A DNA stretch of 43,771 bases from Cantharellus purpuraceus (GCA_025174535.1 JALBUN010000043.1:1-43771), one strand, 5' to 3'; positions 1-11,070 are shown, counted from the stretch's first letter. Notes: generated by a model from the sequence alone, not told the origin. A program made the numbers and translations.

Positions 1-44
1 GACAACTCTGTCCATGTAACCAAGATAATAGTGGCCTCAGAGGT

Positions 45-535
45 TCACATCTGTATTGGCATGTTTGGACTCTCCAGTTGACTAGTTGCTCCTGTCCTGG
101 TCACCTCCTCCTCTACCTCCATGGTGGCCTCTAGTTCATGTGCCTGTTCCTCCACTTCCTTCAGCCTCATGGTCTCCACTGCAGCTGCAAGCTCCTTGAC
201 CTTGCAAGCTCACTCTGCCTTTGCCTCTTCCTCCCTCTGTCTCTGCTCCACTTCCTTCTCCTCCTCCTTCTGTCTCTGTTCCATCTCCTCCTCCTCCTTC
301 TGTCTCTGTTCCCTCTCCTCCTCCTTCCATCTCCATTCCATCTCCTCCTCCTCCCTTCATCTTCATTCCACTTCCTCCCCCTTCTGTCTCCATTCCACCA
401 CCACCACCTCCTTCCATCTCCACTCCTCTGCCTCCTCCACCTCCTATCTCCATTTCTCTTTCTCCTCCTTCCACTTCCATTCCTCCTCTTCTTTCCATTG
501 GGCCAGGAGCAACTGCAGCTCAGCCTTAATGGAGA
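45..535 (-). pseudogene. decayed coiled-coil ORF (Glu/Lys/Arg/Gln-rich)
   Basis: No family is recognised. On the minus strand one reading frame gives a charged, heptad-like protein with runs such as EEEMEQRQKEEE. It continues into the less repetitive stretch VKELAAAVETMRLKEVEEQ and ends at TGA (47-45). Several in-frame stops break the repetitive part, so it is not a working gene as it stands. The other frames over the same DNA are glycine-rich or arginine-rich, which is what a purine-rich repeat gives in any frame, so the frame choice rests on the non-repetitive tail. It directly abuts a Ty3-I LTR at 541, and a gag-like or transposon accessory protein is possible. Confidence 0.35.
222..500. 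repeat. pyrimidine-rich imperfect tandem repeat (minisatellite)
   Basis: The plus strand is almost pure C/T, with degenerate units of about 30-36 bp built on TCTGTCTCTGTTCC, TCTCCTCCTCC and TTCCATCTCCATTCC. It underlies the coiled-coil frame on the minus strand. The strand asymmetry could form triplex or H-DNA, which is inference. Confidence 0.6.
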
Positions 536-540
536 GATAC

Positions 541-958
541 TGTTATGACTATATTCATTAATGCCCAGATCCCCATATGCATGAAACCTATACTCCATTA
601 GAAAACCATACATCTCCCATAGTCTGCCTGATCATCATCCCAACTCCACCCATCTGTCCCTGGTTCCACTGATGCATCAGCATCACCATAGGAACTGGAT
701 ATCCATCCCTTTCAGACTCGGACATATTCATGTAAGGCCATTGGCCTTGAAGATCCATCACCAGAGTAATTATTATTAGATTTTGAATATGTATTTAAGT
801 TGTACTACTGGGGGCTTCATTCCCCAGTTCAAATATTGAATCACATCCAGCTCCTAAGTCTGATCTGAACTATCTAAGTCATACCATAAGCTGAAGCCAA
901 GTCCATTCTGACCCCCATGATGCACCCCAACATGCATCCCAACTCTGACCAAAAACCT
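541..958 (+). repeat. Ty3-I LTR fragment, copy 1
   Basis: It begins TGTTATGACTATATTCATTA and aligns by eye along most of its length with the better preserved LTR at 19098-19629, including the shared GATGCATCAGCATCACCATA and TTCATTCCCCAGTTCAAATAT. It loses similarity near 958, before the TAACA end seen in the other copy. CpG sites of the 19-kb copy are mostly TG or CA here, so this copy is older or more heavily deaminated. Confidence 0.7.
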
Positions 959-1370
959 CACATGAGAGTACACATAATTCAAGATGTAGAATCCTGGATA
1001 TAGAATGACTTAGACTATAGTGGAGATGACTCACTTTGCCTGCATTGATTTAGGGACTTGCTCAGGGTATGGGCGCTGGGTGCTGAGCAACAAGTACTCA
1101 ACATTCATGGCACACTATGCAGATGCACAGATATTCAAGGAGCTAATTGCAGACTGTGCAGACCAGGAAGCAAAGGAAAGTGGCAAAGCGATAGGGAGGA
1201 GATGCAATTTGAAACCTATGCTCTTTGTGTGGTGGTAAGTGCATATGAAGTAACATGCAAGCAGTGTCCCAAACCCCATATGCAGTGGTTGTATGCCATT
1301 ACCACAGAACTCATGCTGTCAAGTGGGTGTAAGTTTAAATCACACTAAGAAGTGCCCTTTTGCCTCACTG
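959..1370. other. unassigned sequence between Ty3-I LTR and pol remnant
   Basis: No family is recognised. A plus-strand open frame of 72 codons (1020-1238) and an overlapping one of 96 codons (1058-1348) are present. Neither shows a domain motif, and the flanks are transposon. Gag would be expected here in an intact Ty3-I element, but no zinc knuckle or gag motif is visible, so the segment is probably a replacement or a rearranged piece. Confidence 0.3.
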
Positions 1371-2776
1371 TTCTATCAGGACCCTCTAATGCTAAGAATC
1401 AAATATTCCAGGTTCACCCCTCTAATCTGATCCTTCTCACTGCATGCTCTGCTTGATCCACTCCACTGGACCTATCTATGATGCTTGTTCAGAAATACAT
1501 CAAATATGTATATACAACCCATTTCCTCAAATTTTATATAATATACTTATATTAAGACATATTTTGATATTTCATACATGATTCTCAAATTTATATAATT
1601 TACTTAGATTTAAAACATATTTTGATATTTTGACATGATTCTCAAAAATAATTCTTTTTTTTAATTTACTGGTGGCAACTGCTTCAAGGGAATATTCTAC
1701 TCCTGCTACACTTAATTTCTTTCACTCATTCTTTCTTATACTATACTGGTCAAATAATCTAATGTACCTTGAATCCTCACCTGGCATTTGTATATCTAAA
1801 TATTCTCTATTATACCAATAATATTAATATATATATTACTGTTATATTCATATAAATAATTATGTTCATCCATAACAAACATCTTATCTTTTAAAGTTTA
1901 TTAAAATATGAAATATATATTTATATTTATAAAAATTTAAGATATCCAAAAAAAACTCAGATATCTGAAATCTTTAAAGATATCCAGACTGTAACTCCCT
2001 ATTTTTATGATCATTATTAAAATTCTGATGTACATCTTGTATACATCAGAATATTGTATAACAGCATCCTTCCAAACAAGCGTCTATGGTTCCTAAAGAG
2101 TACCATGAATTTGCTGATGTATTCAGCAAGTCCAAAGCTGACTTCTTGGGGAACATTGATCATATGATCTCAAGATTGAGCTGGACAACAACTCCATCCT
2201 CTGCTAAGCCCTATCCACTCTCTATCACAAAAGAGCTACTTGCTCTCCAAACATTCATAGATGAGAACTTGGCCACAGGCTTCATCTGACCATCCTTATC
2301 TGCCAGTCCTATTTGTCCACAAGAAAGATGGATCACTCCATGTATATGTCAACTTCTGTGGACTCAACAAAATCACCAAAGAAAGACCAGTATCCACTAC
2401 CCCATACTACAGACCTGCTTGAAAGTCCACATAAAGCCAAGATCTACACCAAGGTTGATCTTCTACATGCCTATCATTTGGTCTATATTTGTGAAGGTGA
2501 CAAATGGAAAACAACCTTTCACACCCAATATGGTTCCTTCAAATGGTGTGTCATGCCCTTCAGACTAACCAATGCTCCAGCTGCTTTTCAGTGGTTCATG
2601 AACAATACCTTCATCAACCTTCTCAATGTTACTATCCTTGTCTACTTGGATGACATCCTAGTATACTCAGATGATGAAGATTAACACCATACACATGTCC
2701 AAGAGGTGCTCTGACACCTCTGACAACATGGGTTTTTTGCCTGTGCCAACAAATGTGAATTCCACTGACTGTTGTT
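1371..2776 (+). pseudogene. Ty3-I pol fragment (reverse transcriptase), interrupted by TIR-B
   Basis: This is the protease-RT linker and RT core of a Ty3/Gypsy polyprotein. After the TIR-B insertion the frame resumes with MVPKEYHEFADVFSKSKAD, then [34 protein letters not shown] and the RT catalytic box [12 protein letters not shown] near 2636-2670. Frameshifts and stops split it (for example a TGA after residue 67 of the first open piece and a TAA after YSDDED). The same region of the second Ty3-I element lies at 23460-25444. RNase H and integrase are missing. Similarity ends near 2776, where a segment found inverted at 27.5 kb begins. Confidence 0.85.
1480..2082. mobile_element. TIR-B copy 1, small non-autonomous TIR element with 5-bp TSD
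   Basis: An AT-rich 603-bp insertion with ends GATGCTTGTTC and AACAAGCG, flanked by the direct repeat TCTAT (1475-1479 and 2083-2087). The empty site is visible in the related Ty3-I copy at 23478-23492 (GGACCTATCTATGGTTCC), which confirms both borders. It has no coding capacity. The related copy at 20050-20613 is in the opposite orientation and also has a TCTAA duplication. The superfamily is not recognised. Confidence 0.8.
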
Positions 2777-2946
2777 CATATGATGAAGACTCAGCTATCA
2801 ACATGGACTCATGTGGGTGCACAGTTTGGGGGTGGTACTGAAATTTTCTTTTGGTGCTTACTGGATGGAGTTTACACCCTTTCTGCTGAACTCCAGCCCC
2901 TATCTGAGCCTTCACCTGCCTAAGTTGTTAGGTTATGGGCCCCACC
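2777..2946. repeat. LTR-A-flanking segment, inverted duplicate of 27525-27708
   Basis: About 170 bp that recurs in reverse orientation at 27525-27708, in both places touching the TGTTTTGG end of an LTR-A copy. This suggests it is internal sequence of the parent LTR-A retrotransposon (the leader next to the 5' LTR if transcription runs as the TATA box suggests), or a shared target. No conserved coding frame is convincing. Confidence 0.5.
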
Positions 2947-4347
2947 TGTTTTGGAATCCACAAAATTATGGTGTCAGGGCAAACTCTAAATCACCACAAT
3001 TCCATGAAATAAACCACTGAGAAGAATATCAAATCCTACTGCAGCACAACTCCAGAAACAATTTAACATTTGTACTTTGGTTACAATCCATTGTAATGGT
3101 CAATGCAGACTATATGCAGGAAGGTAATATGTTTCTTAGCAGCAGGAAAGGAATATGACTTCCAGAGTCTAGAGTTCATGGACACTTAGGGGTCCAGATA
3201 TTCAGAAATGAGGGGAATGCACTTAGAGGCTAGAGGAAGTAGGTGGATGAATCCAACTGTCCAACCAGTGACACTCTGAAGTGGGTAACAGTGATGTGTG
3301 AAGTAGTCTAGCTACTGCTTCACATGAGTTCAAGATTTTAATGCTCTGCAAAGGCAGTACACACTAGTAACTTAAACAAGAGCACTAATGGCAGGACTAT
3401 TGACAGACAATCTCACCCTGTAGTTTCGTAGTCACGTGAGGCAGATACTACACTCATGCCCAAAGCAGGACAATCACTACTTTGAGTGCAATCAAGTACA
3501 GTTACACAACTGTAAGTGGCCCTTGAACTGGACAATCAACAGTTACTGAGATATAGAGGATGACACTGTATGTCACTCTAGTCACACTGGTGTGCAGAAG
3601 ATGGGGTAGAATTGGTAGAATTGGTTGCTATTTCAGAGGCAAAATGGCCTCCTTTTATATTGTATTTACAGGGGCTGACTAATGCTTCCAATAGATGGAA
3701 ACTGCTGGAAGGTTGTGGAAGGTGGATAGAATATTCCAAGCCAATCAGCTGCTCTGATCACTGAACTAACACTGATCAGGGGCTGAATAATGCTTCTGGA
3801 ACCTTCTATCTAGTAATAGATGGAAACTGCTGGAAGGTTGTGGAAGGTGGAAGAAAGGGGTAGAAGATTCCAAGCCAAACAACCTGCTCTGATCACTGGA
3901 CTAGGCACTGATCAGGCAAAAGAAGGGTATCCACCCTGTTTTCTGCACTGGTTTGCACAGCCATGCATAGCCACATCTCAGATCATAATCTCCACAGAAA
4001 ATGGTGCCCTGAGAGGCTGTGGTTATCAAGTTATGAAATATTTATTGATCAGAGACATCTGAGCTTGAATTTGGGCCAAATGGCTAGTTCTGAGGTGGAG
4101 TGCTGACTATGTAAAGGTTTGTGGGTGTCAGTGGGTCCACAACTGTAGCACAGCAGAACCAGCACATTCTGGGCAAAGTTCTGCATGGAAAACCCCCCAA
4201 AAATAGGGAAAAATAGAGAATATTTGAATAGGTCCACTCCAGGTAAAAACACCATGTATATGCTGATATTTAGGAATGGAAAAGCAAAATAAAGCACATT
4301 GGTGGTGCATGAATAGAATTTGATAGGGAAAAGGTGGTTCCCATACA
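2947..4347 (-). mobile_element. LTR-A copy (solo or terminal LTR), full length
   Basis: A 1.4-kb sequence running TGTTTTGG to CCCATACA on the plus strand. The same ends bound the solo LTR at 23541-24972, which has a clean target duplication. Strand is given in the direction of the presumed promoter, with a TATA-like sequence in the reverse orientation near 3655-3665. No matching 5-bp duplication is present: the left flank CCACC and right flank GCTTC differ. The left flank is probable internal sequence and the right flank lies inside another LTR-A copy, so the site has been rearranged. Heat-shock-like TTCnnGAAnnTTC sits at 3794-3806. Confidence 0.75.
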
Positions 4348-4671
4348 GCTTCAGAGTGACACTGGTTGGATGGTTGGATTCATCCACCTACTTCCTTTAG
4401 CCTCTAAGTGCATTCCCCCCATTTCTGAATATCTGGACCCCTAAGCATCCATGAACTCTAGACTCTGGAAGTCTTATTCATTTCTTGCTGCTGAGAAATG
4501 TATTACTTTTCTGCATATAGTCTACATTGACCAATACAAGGGATTGTAACCAAGTACAAACATTAAATTGTTTCTGGAGTTGTGCTGCAGCAGGATTTGA
4601 TATTCTTCATTCATGGAATTGTGGTGATTTAGAGTTTGCCCTAACACCATAATTTTGCACGTTCCAAAACA
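4348..4671 (-). repeat. LTR-A terminal fragment, opposite orientation to 2947-4347
   Basis: Reverse complement of the first 330 bp of the neighbouring LTR-A copy, ending GTTCCAAAACA at 4671. Together with 2947-3280 it makes an inverted repeat around a 1-kb core. It continues directly into TIR-B sequence, so this older LTR copy had inserted into a TIR-B element. Confidence 0.75.
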
Positions 4672-4845
4672 ATATATAAATATCCCATATTATACCAATT
4701 ATATTAATACATACATTCCTAGTATATCCATGTAAATAATTATGTTCATCTCAACAAATATCTTATCTTTCAAAGTTTATTAAAATGTATATATTTATAT
4801 TTATAATAATTTTGGACATCTGAAATCTTTTAGGATATCCAAATT
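4672..4845. repeat. TIR-B internal fragment
   Basis: AT-rich sequence matching the interior of TIR-B copy 1 around 1800-1970, including the shared AATAATTATGTTCATC and AAAGTTTATTAAAAT. Neither terminal inverted repeat is present. It is cut on the left by LTR-A and on the right by a Ty3-I LTR end. Confidence 0.65.
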
Positions 4846-4921
4846 TGTTACACACTAGGTTCAATTTGGGGTCAGTTTTGGGTCAGAGTCAGAGCAGAGG
4901 TCGGGGTGTATCATGGGGGTC
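4846..4921 (-). repeat. Ty3-I LTR 3' end fragment
   Basis: Begins TGTTACACACTAGG, the reverse complement of the Ty3-I LTR end CCTAGTGCGTAACA at 19616-19629, and continues through the GGTCAGAGTC stretch to CATGGGGGTC. It is cut at 4922 by LTR-C. Confidence 0.6.
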
Positions 4922-6313
4922 TGTTTTGGAACTGTAAACTTCAACCTAAACTGTGGTGTTAATCACAATCTAAGTTTAGCCCAAGGATGTATGACCTTTC
5001 AAGGCTAGCAATAAGCTTGAAACTATTTTAACGGAGAACCCAATTAAGAAATTATACTCCGGTGAACAAACACAATCAATGTTGCCACAGGAAGTGAAGC
5101 AATAGAGATTTTTATGCTTGTTACATGTAGTTCACGCTTTACTGCTGATGCAATGTAAAGTCAAGATTGACAGGTGTTCAAGGGTTCAGATACTTCAAAG
5201 GGGAAAGTAACCTAGTGCCTTAGGACCACAGGTTGAGTGGATTATAGCCAACAATAATCCCTTCAACATAAAAAGATAGATACACACTTGAACACTTCCT
5301 TCTGAACAAGCGTATTCACTGTACGTGTTTATCCATGATAGAATCAACAGTCAAGGGATATTAATCTCGTCTCAAAGAGGTGAGTTAATAGACTGTGTTG
5401 TTGATTTATTGAAATGCCCACAATTGAACCAACCAATCAATAGCAAAGTACGTGTTAACCTGACTAACCTCAGAGTCTCAATTAAACATGCAGTATTCTT
5501 GACCAATCAATAGCCTAGTACGTATTAACCTGACTAACCTCAGAGTCTCAATTAAATGTGCAAGATTCTTGATTATAACCAATAGCCCGATATGTGATAA
5601 TTTGACTAACCTCAGAGTCTCAATTAAACGTGTAAGGTTCTTGATCAATGAATAACAATTAATACACTTCAAGTTACTGCTCTGAGTGGGCTTGTAGTGT
5701 GTTAATTACTAATCACTTACTCCGTATTAACCTCTTCTCTGAGTTTGATTAATATTAGAGCCTGCTGCGCTTGTAATATAATAACTTCTGGCTTCTCTGA
5801 GAGTCAATCAAAGTTAATATACTAAGAGTAGCTGATATAAGTGTGATGCTTATGTGATGATTACTCAATGCTTGAGTAGACACTGCTGTGTGTGTGTGGT
5901 AAAAAGATCTTATTTTTGCACTGCTGTTGCAGCCCTTTTTATATACATGGACTATCTAGCTTATGTAACTAATCAGAGAACATTCCTGGCACTTATAGAA
6001 GCCCCTGGAAGGAAAGAGGAGGCCGGGGAACCTTGTGGAAGGTCCAGGAAGGTGTCAGAACCTTCTGTGGCTGCTTTTGGCTGAAGTGCGCAAACTCCAA
6101 TGATTATGTAATGCGCATGTTGTTCGCTCACGTGCAAGTGCTCATCGGAGTTGAATGACAGATTATATCAGCAACTGACCCCTTGTGTACACTTGTGGGC
6201 TCAAATACACAAAAAAGCGAAATATAAGTACATTCAATAGAACATTTGAAATACCTTTAAACTACTAAATAATAGTCCTTATTTGATAGTTTAGAATTGC
6301 ATATACCCCAACA
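4922..6313 (-). mobile_element. LTR-C, probable solo LTR (1.39 kb)
   Basis: The ends are TGTTTTGGAACTG and CATATACCCCAACA, so TG..CA with short inverted termini. The left border coincides exactly with a break in Ty3-I LTR sequence and the right border with the start of Copia gag sequence. A TATA-like TATATAAAAAGG occurs on the minus strand at about 5934-5945, which sets the proposed direction. No target duplication is visible because the two flanks belong to different elements. It is not homologous to the Copia 3' LTR, so it is not that element's 5' LTR. A single copy in this window means the ends are inferred. Confidence 0.5.
5427..5645. repeat. about 70-bp tandem repeat, three copies, inside LTR-C
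   Basis: The motif TGACTAACCTCAGAGTCTCA occurs at 5461, 5531 and 5603, giving periods of 70 and 72 bp. Each unit also carries ACCAATCAATAG-like and TTCTTGA-like ends. In LTRs such arrays are often U3 or leader enhancer repeats, but that role here is inference. Confidence 0.75.
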
Positions 6314-9300
6314 GAATGTCTCAAGGTGCACAAAGCTGATCTTAATGCTCTCAAAATATCTGTCCAAGCTGGCACCGCATTTGCTGCACAGTCCAGACCT
6401 CTCTGACCTCTACAACCAAAGATTTTGACATGAAACCCATATATTCCACAACCTGACAATAGTTCTTGAAATCACACACCGAGATCTAATCAATATAACA
6501 TGATGCAATGTAATCACTGTGGAAAATCTGGACACATGGCATCTTGATGCTATGCACAGGGTGGTGGACTTGAAGGACAGATGCCTTGGAGGCAGAACCA
6601 GGGATTACATGCACATATTCCTCAGTTTCCCACAGGTAGACCTACGCAGATGACAAATCATCAGCAATATAAACCAGCAGATGGATAAACCTACAATCAA
6701 TATGCCGGCTCACCTTGCAGGACAGACAAAGGACTTCATCATGGTTGCCTCAATCACCGGATCACTGGTCGTATCAATCCAATCACCCGTCTCAGCTCCA
6801 TCAATCCATAATGATGCTTACACATGGCTGGTGGATTCTGCTGCATCTAGTCACTTATCTGGAAACTTACTGTTATTTTTTGACATGAATAACATCCCAC
6901 CCATCATGATTCAAACCACCAGTGGGGAATCATTCACTGCAAATTAGAGCAGATCTATACGTATAAAGATCATATCTGACCCTTTATTCCAACTACCTGA
7001 CCTTCACATCACACTCACCAATGTCATATACACACCTAAACTACATGCCAATTTACTATCAGTTGGACGTATGACAAATGCCAATGTCAACATACTATTC
7101 AGCAAAAACCAATCTGCATTGTCACACAATGGACAGATCCTGGCACGAGGACCAAAGATTGACAATCTATTCACATATACTGTGGTATCTCTACCCAAGG
7201 ATACACCTGAAATTGCATATTATTCCGCTGAACCCGCAGAGATCGTCCTATGGCACCAGACTAGCTCACACTGGATACTCTACTCTAGAAGCAATGAAGA
7301 GGCTTCATATACAACGGATTCACTCCAAATGGCCCTATCACACAATGCAATAACTGCCCATATGGGAAACAGACTCGCACTCCATTTCAAAAATCTGAAA
7401 CCACACCATCTAACATCGGTGATATCATTGTTTCTGATATTTGCAGACCATTTGAGTTATCTGTCGGTGGATACAAATACTTCATTACCTGGATCAATCT
7501 GGCGACGTGTATGGCTAGTATTGAATTTCTCAAGGATAAGGAATCCAAGACGATTATGGAGTCATTCAAGAGATACATGGCTTGGCTACTACATCAGAAG
7601 AAAGCTGATGTCAAGAAGGTCAGAACAGATAATGGAGGGGAATATATTGGAAAGGACTTTGAAGAGATGTGCCATAAGCTTGGGATTATCCACAAAACAA
7701 CCTCACCATACACCCCAGAACATAATGGAATCGTGGAACGTTATAATAGAATGTTACAGGAAGGGGCCTTGACCTTTCGACATGAGGCTGATCTTCCCAG
7801 TAAGTTCTGGGTATCTGTGATCCACACCATCAATTTCATCAGAAACCGTATACTTCACCGTCATCTTGGAATATTCCCTTATGAAGCCTTCTGGGAAAAG
7901 AAGCTGAGCATTGACTGGTTACACACATACAGATGTAAATGCTGGGCCCTCATCCCCAAAGCTGTCAGGAGGAAAGGCGAGTGCAGATTGGTGGAAGGAA
8001 TATTTGTCAGATACTTTGATGATTCAAAGGCATACAAGGTGTGGATTCCATGAACTCACACTCTTATCAAAGCAAGAGATGTCATATTTGATGAGTCGAA
8101 TCACATTGAAAGAATCACCATACATGCTACTGACGACAATGATCTCCCTAACCTATGGACCACAGATTTACCCATCTCTACAAACACATCTACCCCACCA
8201 ATCATCCCACATGAATGGACCAATGACCGTGAACTTCCACACCATATTGGAATCACAGATAGTCCTCTCACAGATATCATGGATACGGATACCAGAGATG
8301 AGATAGAAGGAACTGAATCTGACAAAGTTGGTCAATCGGATAAGGTGGATGCTACAGTACAGCACGCACCCAAGGATTTCAAATGGGGACCATGGCTTGA
8401 TCCTGAGAACCAGACATATGGATGTGGAAAACGTCAACATGGTTTTTATGCAGCTATTGATGCCATCGCACAGGGCCTCACAGACCTCAAACACATCAAA
8501 TTGGCACTTGTTGTTCTCGCTGAAGATGAACCAATGAACTATAGGGAGGCACAAGGATTGGTTAATGCTATTGAATGGCAGGAGAGCATGAATAGGGAAA
8601 TGGAGACACTGAGAGGCTATCATACCTGGGATCTCATTGAAAAACCACCCAATACAAATATCATAGGATGCAAGTGGATATATCACGTCAAACAAGATAA
8701 CCTAGGACTCGTTAACAGATTCAAGGCCTGACTCATAGCGCAAGGATTCTCACAAGTTCCAGGACTTGATTTCAATGAGACTTATTCCCCTATGATTTGA
8801 TTTACTTCCATCTGACTAATCCTCACACTCGCATGTCACTACAACCTTGAGCTCCATCATGTTGACGTCAAAGGAGCTTATCTCAATGGATCCCTTCAGG
8901 ATGATGTTTATATGAAACAACCCAAGGGATTCATTGAATCAGGGAAAGAACATCTGGTCTGCAAATTAAATAAAGGGCTGTATGGACTCAAGCAATCAGG
9001 ATGTGTCTGGCATCAGACTCTCAGGAAGGAGATGGAGAGATTAGGTTTTAAATCTGGTGAAGCCAATACCACAATCTTTTTCCACTTTGGAAAAGATGGT
9101 TCCATCGAGATTGCAGGGTGGTATGTCAATGACAGACTCTTAGCCACAAACTCCATGAATCAATGAAGAAGATGATCAAGGATATAGAAGAGATTTTTGA
9201 TATACAAGACCTCAGGGAACCTGACCGTCTACTTGGGATCAGGATTGTTCAAGATAAGGAACTGGGGACTATACATATATCTCAGCCTTCCTTCATCAAC

Positions 9301-10087
9301 ACCATGGCATAGTGTTTTGATATAACAACTGGAAGAGCTGTCTCGTCACCCATGAATCCATCCTCAGACCTACACACATCCACAAGTATCGATGTGATCA
9401 TCGATATACCATATGCATCCCTGATTGGTAGTATCAACTACTGCGTGATCTCCACTTGACCTGACATCGCTTATGCCACTAACAAATGTGCGCAGTTCAC
9501 TTCTAATCCCACTCTCTCTCATTGGGAAGTGGCCAAATGCATCGTTTGTTACCTGTTGAATACGAAGGATTATAGTATCACATATATGCAGGAGGGGAGA
9601 GGAGTAGAGGGATATGCTCACAACCTAGTGGGATTTATGGACGTGGATTTTGCAGGAGACATAAATGATCAAAAATCTACCATGGGATGGATCTTCACAT
9701 ATAATGGAGCACCCATCTCATGGGCTTCCAAGAAACAGGGGCTTGTGATGCACATCAATGGAAGCAGAGCTTGTTGTGGGATCTATTGCATCAGCAGAGG
9801 GGATATGGCTTATTAAACTCAGACATGACTTTAAGCACGATTTCAAACCCATTCCAGTTTTCACTGACAACCAATTGTTTATTTCTTTTGCAAAGAACGA
9901 GGTCAATAATCTGAGGACAAAACATATTGACACTCATTATCATTACATGTGCGAACAGGTTGATGCTGGTACTATAAAACTTCATTATATCCCCACCTTT
10001 GAAAACCCTGCCAACATACTCACAAAGCCCTTATCACCTCACAAGCACATGAATCTCCTAAATGTTCTAGGGATTCATCATGCTTGA
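6314..10087 (+). pseudogene. Ty1/Copia gag-pol, decayed
   Basis: Order along the DNA: gag zinc knuckle CNHCGKSGHMAS-stop-C (about 6505-6550, TGA inside); protease WLVDSAASSHLSGN (6826-6867); the GAG-pre-integrase motif LWHQ then LAHTGYSTLEAM in another frame (about 7249-7295); integrase core with TDNGGEY and SPYTPEHNGIVERYNR (about 7627-7750); RT with FNETYSP, HHVDVKGAYLNG and KLNKGLYGLKQSG (about 8773-9000); RNase H with FTDNQ and LRTKHIDTHYHY, ending at TGA 10085-10087. The RT box reads YVND instead of YVDD (AAT at 9128-9130). In-frame TGA codons at 8051, 8729, 8798 and 8813 each fit CGA to TGA. There is no 5' LTR. The element is dead. Confidence 0.9.
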
Positions 10088-10094
10088 GGGGGTG
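10084..10094 (+). promoter_or_regulatory. Copia polypurine tract
   Basis: TTGAGGGGGTG lies directly before the TGTTGAGAAATG start of the 3' LTR and overlaps the pol stop codon, the usual place for plus-strand priming in Copia elements. Confidence 0.7.
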
Positions 10095-10522
10095 TGTTGA
10101 GAAATGTACTCACCTGCTGATCACTCAACTCAGGCTCCATACCACCAGATCATATCAATATACATCTTGAACTTGATATTGCCAGACCATATCTGAACAT
10201 CTCACGAGATGCAGTCATGTTACTGTCATCCACATGAACATCCATCTGTATATCCAATCACTGTTTACATTCAGGAGTAGTGAATGAATATGCTAAGCAT
10301 TTACTTGTGTATATGTAATTCTGACATCATGTTCATGATCCGGATGCCAAGGTCATTCTCATATGTATAAGTACATGTTCTACCAATACACAGTTCTCCA
10401 GTCAAACACAGTTGTACTTTTCTCTCTGACTCACTGCCTTTTATCTCTAAGATTCCAATTATATATTGGAATTCTATGCTCTTATTCTACTGTCTGCTAT
10501 CCATCTACTTAATCTTACAACA
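10095..10522 (+). repeat. Copia 3' LTR
   Basis: 428 bp from TGTTGAGAAATGTACTC to CTTACAACA, with perfect 5-bp inverted ends TGTTG and CAACA. It immediately follows the polypurine tract and the RNase H end. The matching 5' LTR is not in the window, so age and target duplication cannot be assessed. Confidence 0.8.
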
Positions 10523-10902
10523 AAACTCTGGATACTTGATCCAACTCTGTACTCCAAACTCTGAAATATTGGACTGATGATCTGAGGGGGCACAATACAC
10601 AAGTTGAAGCCAAGTCCACTCGATCCAATCAATAGTTATTGCCCCATTCTGTCTCTGGTTGAACTGGAACAGTAAAGTCCCCTCTCCTTCTTTACTAGCA
10701 GCCAAACTCCAGGTACTTCATTGAACCTCTAGTTTCCCAGCCTTTAACAGGGATTCAACATGGTTGAGGATAAGACCTCAACATGCCCCTCCTTTTATAT
10801 GTTCTCCAGACCCCCAGTATAAACTCTGACTATGCCCAACCATCTCAGCTATTCAGTCTACAGACCTGAGGCCTCAAGGGCTTGGCCTTAATGGAGAGAT
10901 AC
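10523..10902. repeat. diverged Ty3-I-related LTR sequence
   Basis: There is no gene. The part around 10540-10615 shares ACTCCAAACTCTGAAAT-like sequence and AGTTGAAGCCAAGTCC with the Ty3-I LTR at 19455-19525. The rest (10616-10902) is unmatched in this window and has a minus-strand TATA-like CATATAAAAGG at about 10793-10803. It ends with CCTTAATGGAGAGATAC, also found before the Ty3-I LTR at 541. Confidence 0.45.
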
Positions 10903-11070
10903 TATTATGACTATATTCATTGATGCCCAGATCTCTGTCCAATCCACCAGATCCCTGCATGTATGATATCTGTACTCCATTTGGGAATTGTCATGTCACC
11001 ATTGGTCCATCCGATCATCACCACCATTTCTGCCCATCCATCTCCAATTCCATTGATGCATCAGCATCAC
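10903..11070 (+). repeat. Ty3-I LTR 5' fragment
   Basis: Starts TATTATGACTATATTCATTG (first base changed from TGTTATGAC) and runs to GATGCATCAGCATCAC, where LTR-A begins. This is the first 170 bp of the Ty3-I LTR; the rest is displaced. Confidence 0.7.

Noticed and set aside
221..548. Ser/Pro/Leu-rich frames on the plus strand near the window start
   Set aside because: Simple translation of pyrimidine-rich tandem repeat; no domain and no conserved start.
4049..4387. Open frames repeated in LTR-A copies ([18 protein letters not shown] type; also 10920-11369 and 24695-25030)
   Set aside because: They read through the U3 part of the LTR, with frames varying between copies.
2947..4671. DNA transposon with 330-bp terminal inverted repeats (TGTTTTGG..CCAAAACA)
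   Set aside because: The solo copy at 23541-24972 with its ACTCC duplication shows the true unit ends in CCCATACA; the apparent inverted repeat comes from two LTR copies in opposite orientation.
4922..6313. 5' LTR of the Copia element
   Set aside because: It has no similarity to the Copia 3' LTR (10095-10522), differs in length, and lies in the wrong sense.
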